From assembly GCF_019145435.1 (NCBI RefSeq), contig NZ_JAHSTS010000003.1:1-64000 (forward strand): 64,000 nucleotides of DNA, read 5' to 3'. The DNA comes from Pseudomonas ekonensis (GTDB lineage: Bacteria > Pseudomonadota > Gammaproteobacteria > Pseudomonadales > Pseudomonadaceae). Below the pieces are notes generated by a model. That model did not search any database. It had not been told where the DNA came from and saw only the letters and a program-made list of their open reading frames with translations. Positions 57,887 to 64,000 of this stretch are shown piece after piece. Numbering within the stretch: position 1 is the stretch's first letter; each line of letters starts with the position of its first letter. A program made the position numbers and the translations under genes.

Positions 57887-58498
57887 ATGAACAAACTGAT
57901 CGTGAGTCTGCTGTTGACCGTGGGAATCTCAGGCTTCGCCCATGCTGCAGGCGATGCCGCCGCCGGCCAGGCCAAAGCCGCCGTATGCGGTGCCTGCCAT
58001 GGCCCGGATGGCAACAGCATGGCGCCAAACTTTCCGAAACTGGCGGGCCAGGGCGAACGCTACCTGACCAAGCAACTGCACGACATCAAGTCGGGCAAGC
58101 GCACCGTCCTGGAAATGACCGGCCTGCTGACCAACCTGAGCGATCAGGACCTTTCCGACATCGCCGCCTACTTCGCCAGCCAGAAAGGCAGCGTCGGCGC
58201 CGCCGATCCCAAGATCGTGGCCCGCGGCGAAGCCCTGTTCCGTGGCGGCAACCTCGAAAAAGGCCTGCCGGCCTGCACCGGCTGCCACTCCCCGAACGGC
58301 GCCGGCAACGCGGCCGCCGGGTTCCCGCACCTGGGTGGCCAGCACGCCCAGTACGTCGCCAAGCAGTTGACCGATTTCCGCAAGGAAGAAGCCGGACGCA
58401 CCAACGACGGCGACGCCATGACCATGCGCACCATCGCCCGCAAGCTGAGCGACGAAGACATCGCCGCCGTCTCCAGCTACATTCAAGGCCTGCACTGA
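57887..58498 (+). CDS. Cytochrome c4 (diheme)
   Basis: This 203-aa protein has a signal peptide ending FAHA and two homologous heme domains with CGACH (34-38) and CTGCH (130-134). Each domain has a later Met ligand (SGKRTVLEMTGL and DGDAMTMRTIARKL). Diheme cytochrome c4 carries electrons from the bc1 complex to oxidases such as cbb3; here it could also serve the caa3-like oxidase encoded 20 kb away. A terminator follows before dsbA. Confidence 0.95.
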   Translation: MNKLIVSLLLTVGISGFAHAAGDAAAGQAKAAVCGACHGPDGNSMAPNFPKLAGQGERYLTKQLHDIKSGKRTVLEMTGLLTNLSDQDLSDIAAYFASQKGSVGAADPKIVARGEALFRGGNLEKGLPACTGCHSPNGAGNAAAGFPHLGGQHAQYVAKQLTDFRKEEAGRTNDGDAMTMRTIARKLSDEDIAAVSSYIQGLH

Positions 58499-58586
58499 GG
58501 CCAGGCTTGCCGGCGTGATCCGGGCGTTGCGCGCAGGGGACTCCCCCCGTTACGTTAACGCTCGATTAATCCGCTCAAGCAAGTAT

Positions 58587-58617
58587 AAAAAGGGTGGCCT
58601 TGGCCGCCCTTTTTTGT
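58587..58617 (+). terminator. Terminator after cytochrome c4
   Basis: AAAAGGGTGGC and GCCGCCCTTTTTT pair with one G-T wobble around a 4-base loop and end in a T-run. Confidence 0.88.
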
Positions 58618-58708
58618 GGCCGCTGCCGTTACACTACAGGACTCATGCCCGCCACGACCTGTCCGCAGACAGGCTGCGCGAGGCGACCCATTTGCCCAGG
58701 AGTAAAGC

Positions 58709-59350
58709 ATGCGTAATCTGATCATCAGCGCCGCCCTCGTCGCTGCCAGCCTGTTCGGCGTGACCGCCCAGGCCGCCGAGGCCCCTGCCGCCCCTTACGT
58801 CGAACTGAGCAATCCGGTGCCGGTCGCCGTGCCCGGCAAGATCGAAGTGGTGGAGCTGTTCTGGTACGGCTGCCCGCATTGCTACGCGTTCGAGCCGGTG
58901 ATCAACCCCTGGGTCGAGAAGCTGCCGGCCGACGTCAACTTCGTGCGCATCCCGGCCATGTTCGGCGGCCCGTGGGACGCCCACGGCCAGATGTTCCTGA
59001 CCCTGGAAGCCATGGGCGTCGAGCACAACGTCCACGCCGCCGTGTTCAACGCCATCCAGAAGGAACACAAGAAGCTGACCGACAAGAACGACATGGCCGA
59101 CTTCCTCGCCACCCAGGGCGTGGACAAGGACAAGTTCCTCGCCACCTTCGACTCGTTCGCCATCAAGGGCCAGATCGTCAAGGCCCGCGAGCTGGCCAAG
59201 AAGTATGAGATCTCCGGCGTTCCGACCATGATCGTCAACGGCAAGTACCGCTTCGACATCGGCTCGGCCGGCGGCGCCGAGCAGGCACTGCAGCTGGCTG
59301 ACCAACTGGTGGCCAAGGAGCGGGCGTCCAACAAGGCCGCCGCCAACTAA
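58709..59350 (+). CDS. dsbA: Thiol:disulfide interchange protein DsbA
   Basis: This 213-aa periplasmic oxidoreductase has a signal peptide (MRNLIISAALVAASLFGVTAQA) and a thioredoxin fold with the active site CPHC (Cys55, Cys58) in FWYGCPHCYAFEP. The cis-Pro loop ISGVPTMIVNGKY and the helical insertion are present. AGGAG precedes ATG 58709. It introduces disulfides in exported proteins. The next gene starts 14 bp after the stop and may be cotranscribed. Confidence 0.96.
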   Translation: MRNLIISAALVAASLFGVTAQAAEAPAAPYVELSNPVPVAVPGKIEVVELFWYGCPHCYAFEPVINPWVEKLPADVNFVRIPAMFGGPWDAHGQMFLTLEAMGVEHNVHAAVFNAIQKEHKKLTDKNDMADFLATQGVDKDKFLATFDSFAIKGQIVKARELAKKYEISGVPTMIVNGKYRFDIGSAGGAEQALQLADQLVAKERASNKAAAN

Positions 59351-59364
59351 GCGCGGCGACCGCC

Positions 59365-60243
59365 ATGCGCCGCTGGAGAGCCGAACGCCTCGTCGGCCTG
59401 CATGATCCGCAGGTCAACGAGCATCACCTGGAGTCCACGGGCCTGCCCGCAGACAGCCGTCTGCGCTTGCTCAGCTTCAACATCCAGGTCGGCATCTCCA
59501 CCGAGCGCTACCGGCACTACCTGACCCGCAGCTGGCAGCACCTGCTGCCGCACACCGGGCGCTCCGGCAACCTGCAGAAGATCGGCAGCCTGCTCGGCGA
59601 TTTCGACCTGGTGGCCCTGCAGGAAGCCGACGGCGGCAGCCTGCGGTCGGGCTACGTCAATCAGGTCGAGCACCTCGCCCAGCTCGGCGCCTTCCCTTAC
59701 TGGTACCAACAGCTCAACCGCAACCTCGGCCGCCTGGCCCAGCACAGCAATGGCGTGCTCAGCCGCCTGCGGCCGTGGGCGATCGAAGACCATCCGCTGC
59801 CGGGCCCCAAGGGCCGCGGCGCCATCCTGCTGCGCTTCGGCGAAGGCGCGGAGGCGCTGGTGGTGGTGATGATGCACCTGGCCCTCGGTCCCCGCGCACG
59901 CACGCTGCAACTGGCGTACATCCGCGACCTGATCGGCGACTACAAGCACCAGGTGCTGATGGGCGACATGAACACCCACGCCAGCGACCTGCTGCAGCAC
60001 TCTCCGCTGCGCGACCTCGGCCTGCTGGCCCCGCAGCTCGAAGCGACATTCCCCAGCTGGCGCCCCCAGCGCTGCCTGGACCATATCCTGCTCAGCCCGA
60101 CCCTGACCCTGGAAAAGGTCGAAGTGCTGCCGCAACCGATTTCCGATCACCTGCCGGTCGCGGTAGAGATTCGTCTGCCGGGTTCGCTCACGGCCGATGC
60201 ATTGCCCGCGTTGAGTCCTGCCCTTCGCGGAAGCCCTGAATGA
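59365..60243 (+). CDS. Endonuclease/exonuclease/phosphatase family protein
   Basis: This 292-aa protein of the EEP superfamily has LRLLSFNIQVGIS (Asn), LVALQEADGG (metal-binding Glu), VLMGDMNTH (Asp/Asn) and the C-terminal ISDHLPVAVEI (catalytic Asp-His), so all core residues are present. It lacks a clear signal peptide. The substrate may be DNA, inositol phosphate or another phosphodiester. It lies between dsbA and the diguanylate cyclase gene, overlapping the latter by 4 bp (ATGA); this is the PA5488-PA5487 order. Confidence 0.9.
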   Translation: MRRWRAERLVGLHDPQVNEHHLESTGLPADSRLRLLSFNIQVGISTERYRHYLTRSWQHLLPHTGRSGNLQKIGSLLGDFDLVALQEADGGSLRSGYVNQVEHLAQLGAFPYWYQQLNRNLGRLAQHSNGVLSRLRPWAIEDHPLPGPKGRGAILLRFGEGAEALVVVMMHLALGPRARTLQLAYIRDLIGDYKHQVLMGDMNTHASDLLQHSPLRDLGLLAPQLEATFPSWRPQRCLDHILLSPTLTLEKVEVLPQPISDHLPVAVEIRLPGSLTADALPALSPALRGSPE

Positions 60244-62351
60244 GCGACGAAGCCCAGCGCTGGAAAGAGAAGTACCTCAAAAGCATCGAACAGCAGGAAA
60301 AGCTCGAACGTCGTTGGGACGCCCGGCTCGACCTGCTGCGCCGTGGCCTGGTGCGCAGCACCCTGGCCGCCGAAGGCACCGACCGGGTGGTCGACCAATG
60401 CATGAAAGAGATGCGCGACGTGGTGCGCACCGACGACATGGACGCCGGCCTCGCCGCCCTGCTGCCGCGCCTGGAAAAGGCCGTACTCGACTCCGAGCAA
60501 CGCCGGGAGACGCGGATCAACCAGGTCAGCACCGCGCTGAATGCGCTGGTCACCCAGTTGCAGGCCTTGCCGCTGCCGCGGGAAGTCGCCCGGCCGCTGA
60601 AGAAGTTCGCCAAGCAGCTCGACGACCGCGTCGGCCAGGCCCGGGAAATGCCGCTGCTGCTCAGCGAACTCAGCGGCCTGCAGGGCAAGGCCCTGAGCCA
60701 GCTGGAGACGCCGGCGGAGCCGGGCCGGCCCGGACTGCTGCAACGCCTGTTCGGCAACCGCGACAACGACGAGCAGCCAGAGCCGGCACCGCCAATGCCG
60801 GCGGCTCCCGCTGCCGAACACACCGAGCCGCCGCACGCCCCGCCGGCCGACCTGCGACAAGAGACTGCCCCGAGCGCAGTCGCCGAACCCGAAGAGACCG
60901 CACCCGCCGGCCACCTGCCAGGGGCAAGCCTCGCCACCGAAGCGGCAGCGCCCGCACCGTTACCGAGCCCGGCCAGCTTGCCGGAGCCGGAGCCGGAGCC
61001 GGAGCCGGAAGTATTCGCCTTCACGTCGCAGGCTCCTGTCGCCGAACGCACGCCACAGGATCCCGTCGCGACGGTCATCGAAGCGGCCCCCCCCGAACCG
61101 GTTCCGGTTCCGGTTGCGCCTGCGCCTGCGCCTGCGCCAGTCGCGGTCAACCCGGACGAGCTGATCCACCCCGGCGAAAACACCGCCGCGATGATCCTCG
61201 ACAGCCTGCCTCTGCCCGAGCCCATCGCCCTGGCATTGGCGGCCATCGACCCCGAACAGGCCGAGCACGACATCCTCTACGCCCTGCCGGATTCCCCTGA
61301 GCCGTCCTACAGCTCGGTGGCCCGCCACATCGAAGACACCCTGATCGGTCTGCTGGACGACCTGACGCTGCCCGAACGCCACCGCCCGCAAGCCGAGGCG
61401 ATGCGCGACCGGTTGAAGAACGGCTTGAACTGGTACGAACTGCTGCCGATCCTCGACGATCTGGCGACGTTGATGCTGGCCATCACCGACAGCGGTCAGC
61501 ACGAATTCGAGGTGTACCTGCAACAGCTCAACGAACGCCTCGAAGCGTTCCAGAGCAACCTCAAGGCCGCCAGCGAGGGGCACGCCGACAACAGCTCCGC
61601 CGCCCGGGCCATGGACACGCAGATCCGTGAACAGGTCGACGGCCTGCAGAACAGCGTGCAGGAAGCCGCCGACCTGGACGACCTCAAGCAAGTGCTGGAA
61701 AACCACCTGGAAGGCCTGCTGGGCACCATGGACCAGCACCAGAAGCAGCGCGACGCCCGTGAACAGGAAGTCGCCGCACGCCTCAAGAGCCTGGCCGAGC
61801 GCGTGGCCCACATGGAGCAGGAAGCGCTCGGCTACCGCGAGCACCTCGAGGAGCAACGCCAGAAGGCCCTGATCGATCCCCTCACCGGCCTGCCCAACCG
61901 CGCTGCCTGGAGCGAGCGGCTCGAGCAGGAAATGACCCAGTGGCAGCAACACGGCAACACCTTGAGCCTGGCCATGCTTGACCTCGACCACTTCAAGCGG
62001 ATCAACGACAACTACGGCCACCTGGCCGGCGACAAGGTGCTGAAGATCATCGCCACGGTGCTGCGCAAACGCCTGCGCGGCACCGATTTCATCGCCCGTT
62101 TCGGCGGCGAGGAGTTTGTCCTGCTGCTGCCGGCCACCACCCCGGCGGTCGGTGTGCGGTTGCTGGAGACCTTGCGCGCGGCCATCGAGGCTTGCCCGTT
62201 CCACTTCAAGGGGGAGCGGGTCACGATCACCATTTCGATGGGATTGGCGGCGTTCCGGCCTGGAGAACGCAGCGATCAGGTGCTCAAAAGAGCCGATCAG
62301 GCGCTGTATCGGGCAAAAAACGCCGGGCGCAACCGGGTGGAGGCCGGCTGA
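60240..62351 (+). CDS. Diguanylate cyclase (GGDEF) with long proline-rich linker (DgcH-like)
   Basis: This 703-aa soluble protein makes c-di-GMP. The N-terminal helical region (1-160) leads to a low-complexity linker (about 165-310) rich in Pro, Ala and Glu, including a run of PE dipeptides and APAP repeats. A second helical/coiled-coil segment (about 340-540) precedes the GGDEF domain (about 545-700). The active site is GGEEF at 622-626, and an inhibitory RxxD site (RGTD) lies five residues before it, so product feedback is expected. Start overlaps the preceding gene (ATGA). No membrane segment is seen. The P. aeruginosa counterpart is PA5487. Confidence 0.92.
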   Translation: MSDEAQRWKEKYLKSIEQQEKLERRWDARLDLLRRGLVRSTLAAEGTDRVVDQCMKEMRDVVRTDDMDAGLAALLPRLEKAVLDSEQRRETRINQVSTALNALVTQLQALPLPREVARPLKKFAKQLDDRVGQAREMPLLLSELSGLQGKALSQLETPAEPGRPGLLQRLFGNRDNDEQPEPAPPMPAAPAAEHTEPPHAPPADLRQETAPSAVAEPEETAPAGHLPGASLATEAAAPAPLPSPASLPEPEPEPEPEVFAFTSQAPVAERTPQDPVATVIEAAPPEPVPVPVAPAPAPAPVAVNPDELIHPGENTAAMILDSLPLPEPIALALAAIDPEQAEHDILYALPDSPEPSYSSVARHIEDTLIGLLDDLTLPERHRPQAEAMRDRLKNGLNWYELLPILDDLATLMLAITDSGQHEFEVYLQQLNERLEAFQSNLKAASEGHADNSSAARAMDTQIREQVDGLQNSVQEAADLDDLKQVLENHLEGLLGTMDQHQKQRDAREQEVAARLKSLAERVAHMEQEALGYREHLEEQRQKALIDPLTGLPNRAAWSERLEQEMTQWQQHGNTLSLAMLDLDHFKRINDNYGHLAGDKVLKIIATVLRKRLRGTDFIARFGGEEFVLLLPATTPAVGVRLLETLRAAIEACPFHFKGERVTITISMGLAAFRPGERSDQVLKRADQALYRAKNAGRNRVEAG

Positions 62352-62453
62352 GGGCAATTGTTCCATTTTGTTTAAATCGGGCCGATGGCCGTCTCCGGGC
62401 CGGGCAGTACGTTACACTGTTGCATTATTGTCTTGCGTGTACTGCCCTCTACC

Positions 62454-63233
62454 ATGAAATTCCTTGCCCTCATCGTATCGCTGCTCGTGCTGGCCGGTTG
62501 CGCCAGCGGCCCGCGATTCGACACCAGCCACCCTTCGGCCAACCACGACAGCCGCATCCAGTACGTGGTGGTGCACTACACCACCGCCTCGCTGGAGCGC
62601 TCGCTGCAACTGCTGACCCACGGCGAAGTCAGCAGCCATTACCTGATCGGCGACGACAAGAACGCGACCATCTACAAACTGATGGATGAAAACCTGCGCG
62701 CCTGGCACGCCGGCGAAAGCGAGTGGCAAGGGCGCACCTGGCTGAACTCCAGCTCCATCGGCATCGAAATCGTCAACCCCGGCTTCCGGGACACCCCGAA
62801 CGGCCGCGTGTGGTATCCGTACAGCGAAGCCCAGGTGCAGTCGCTGATCGTGCTGCTCAAGGACATCAGCCAACGCAACGGCATCAGCCCGCGCCACATC
62901 ATCGGCCACAGCGACATCGCGCCGCTGCGCAAGCTCGATCCGGGCCCGCTCTTCCCCTGGAAGCGCTTGGCCGCCGAAGGCTTGGGCCTGTGGCCGAACG
63001 AACAGGCGGTCGCCCGGCGGCAGGCGCAGTTCGATGCGCAACTGCCGGACATCGGCTGGTTCCAGATGCAATTGGCGCGGCTGGGTTACGCCACCCCGCA
63101 GACCGGCGAGCTGGATGTGGCGACCCGCCACGTGCTCGCGGCGTTCCAGATGCATTACCGCCCTTCGCGCTTCGACGGCACGCCGGACGCGCAAACGGCA
63201 GCGTTGCTGGTGGTGCTGAACCAGACAAAATAA
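62454..63233 (+). CDS. N-acetylmuramoyl-L-alanine amidase lipoprotein (AmiD/AmpDh2-like)
   Basis: This 259-aa protein has a lipoprotein signal (SLLVLAGCAS, Cys at about 15), an Amidase_2 domain and a C-terminal peptidoglycan-binding domain (about 195-255, GYATPQTGELDVATRHVLAAF). The zinc-site residues are in YVVVHYTTAS and IIGHSDIAPLRKLDPG. It removes peptides from N-acetylmuramic acid in the periplasm, probably acting on anhydro-muropeptides like AmpDh2. ATG 62454 begins the signal peptide; the upstream extension is not plausible. Confidence 0.92.
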   Translation: MKFLALIVSLLVLAGCASGPRFDTSHPSANHDSRIQYVVVHYTTASLERSLQLLTHGEVSSHYLIGDDKNATIYKLMDENLRAWHAGESEWQGRTWLNSSSIGIEIVNPGFRDTPNGRVWYPYSEAQVQSLIVLLKDISQRNGISPRHIIGHSDIAPLRKLDPGPLFPWKRLAAEGLGLWPNEQAVARRQAQFDAQLPDIGWFQMQLARLGYATPQTGELDVATRHVLAAFQMHYRPSRFDGTPDAQTAALLVVLNQTK

Positions 63234-63305
63234 TGACGCCCGCCCGACGGTCAGGGCGAAATCGCAATCAGCAGCTATAACTCATTGGTAATTCTTCGGA
63301 TATCC

Positions 63306-64000
63306 ATGATGGTAGCTACCCGAGAGACGTTGCGTGGCTGGTTTTATCGCCCGTGGTTTTTGGCGATGCTCGCGGCTGTCCTCAGTGCGAGCCTGCTGAT
63401 CACCGGCGGGCTGTTCGTGGCGGTGCGCCAGGTCGAACAGAACGAAAGCCAGGAGATGAACGCCCAGGGCGCACGCTTCCTCGCCCGCCTCGAGCAACTG
63501 TTCGGCCAGCTGCGCGAAAGCCTCGACGACCTGGAGGCCCAACCCCTGCGCAGCTGCGACGAGGAAATGATCGCCACCCTGCAGCAGGTCACGTTCAATT
63601 ACCGCTTCGTCTACGAAGCCGCCTACATGGACGCTTCGCGGATCTGCTCCAACCGTCCGCGCCAAGATGCCTTGTCGGTGGTGCGCCCGCCGGACATCAA
63701 GGGCCCGACCTACAGCTACTGGCTCAACACCACCACCGAACCCGACGAAAACCGCGCCGCCCTGATGCTCGGCCGCGGCAACTTCCGCGTGGCCACCTCC
63801 CGCGGGCACCTGACCGACATGGTCGACCTCTCGCCCGGCAGCAGCCTGCTGGTGGTGCTCGATCACGGGTCGCGGGCGATTCCGGTGCTCGGCGTGCCGC
63901 AGGCCTGGCCGCCCACCGACCACTGGCCGCCGAAGAACCCGGACGCGCTGCAGGTGACCCAGACGCGCCTGATCTACCGCATGCCCACCGACAACCCGGA
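63306..64000 (+). CDS. CSS-motif membrane protein, 5' part (probable EAL-type c-di-GMP phosphodiesterase)
   Basis: The open frame starts at ATG 63306 (a second ATG follows directly) and runs off the window, giving 231 residues. It has one N-terminal helix (FLAMLAAVLSASLLITGGLF) followed by a periplasmic domain. That domain carries RSCDEE near residue 84 and ICSNRP near 116, which fits the CSS-motif domain that precedes EAL domains in PdeC/YjcC-type enzymes. In those proteins a DsbA/DsbB-controlled disulfide regulates the enzyme. The catalytic part is outside the window, so EAL is inferred. Confidence 0.75.
   Translation, partial: MMVATRETLRGWFYRPWFLAMLAAVLSASLLITGGLFVAVRQVEQNESQEMNAQGARFLARLEQLFGQLRESLDDLEAQPLRSCDEEMIATLQQVTFNYRFVYEAAYMDASRICSNRPRQDALSVVRPPDIKGPTYSYWLNTTTEPDENRAALMLGRGNFRVATSRGHLTDMVDLSPGSSLLVVLDHGSRAIPVLGVPQAWPPTDHWPPKNPDALQVTQTRLIYRMPTDNP

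Noticed and set aside
60990..61140. Tandem short repeats as a CRISPR or VNTR locus
   Set aside because: They are in-frame codons of the Pro/Ala/Glu linker inside the diguanylate cyclase, with no spacer structure.

Overview
The window is ordinary high-GC Pseudomonas chromosome, most likely from the P. fluorescens group and from the replication-origin half of the genome. The evidence is gene content and order: trpBA with divergent trpI, the coxBA-ctaG-coxC / SURF1 / ctaAB / sco cluster, metNIQ, zur-znuCB / znuA, thrB, polA-engB, dsbA, gcdH-gcdR, three-part pntAA-pntAB-pntB, and scattered REP elements. I see no prophage, integron, CRISPR array, transposase, rRNA or tRNA.

Layout. 0.1-3.6 kb: glutaryl-CoA catabolism (CoA-transferase, gcdH, divergent LysR regulator). 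4.0-8.7 kb: proton-translocating transhydrogenase operon and an acetyl-CoA hydrolase/CoA-transferase. 8.7-12.8 kb: two small DUF1127 genes behind repeated operator-like motifs, then three tandem exported DUF2388 genes coupled to a DUF4105 protein. 12.9-16.0 kb: trpBA and trpI. 16.0-20.6 kb: small envelope proteins (DUF883, dodecin, two DUF1161, two paralogous lipoproteins), a luciferase-like oxidoreductase and an exported HELAH-type peptidase. 20.7-25.1 kb: HAD phosphatase, gamma carbonic anhydrase-like protein, oligopeptidase A with YheV, and an exported dual-specificity phosphatase. 25.4-29.2 kb: three-subunit membrane gluconate 2-dehydrogenase-type enzyme. 29.3-34.2 kb: a small EF-hand protein, a LexA-boxed radical-SAM gene, a beta carbonic anhydrase with a SulP transporter, and a conserved hypothetical. 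34.6-43.2 kb: the complete cytochrome c oxidase structural, assembly and heme A cluster. 43.3-48.2 kb: metNIQ and catalase katE. 48.3-52.1 kb: a lipoprotein and the zinc uptake/regulation locus. 52.2-58.5 kb: thrB, DUF2782, polA, an ErsA/Spot42-position small RNA, engB and two cytochromes c. 58.7-64.0 kb: dsbA, an EEP-family phosphatase/nuclease, a diguanylate cyclase, an AmiD/AmpDh-type amidase, and the start of a CSS-motif membrane protein that runs off the window.

Much of the window serves the cell envelope and respiration: gluconate dehydrogenase, cytochromes c4/c5, cytochrome c oxidase, heme A synthesis, Sco/Cox11 copper delivery, DsbA disulfide formation and transhydrogenase. The least understood part is 8.7-20 kb, where small exported proteins occur as paralogous sets (DUF1127 x2, DUF2388 x3, DUF1161 x2, lipoprotein x2). 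The DUF2388x3-DUF4105 module is the best candidate for an undescribed system. The most informative non-coding elements are the small RNA at about 56.57-56.70 kb with its AlgU-like promoter, the LexA box at 29.79 kb, and the direct/inverted motif array before the DUF1127 genes.
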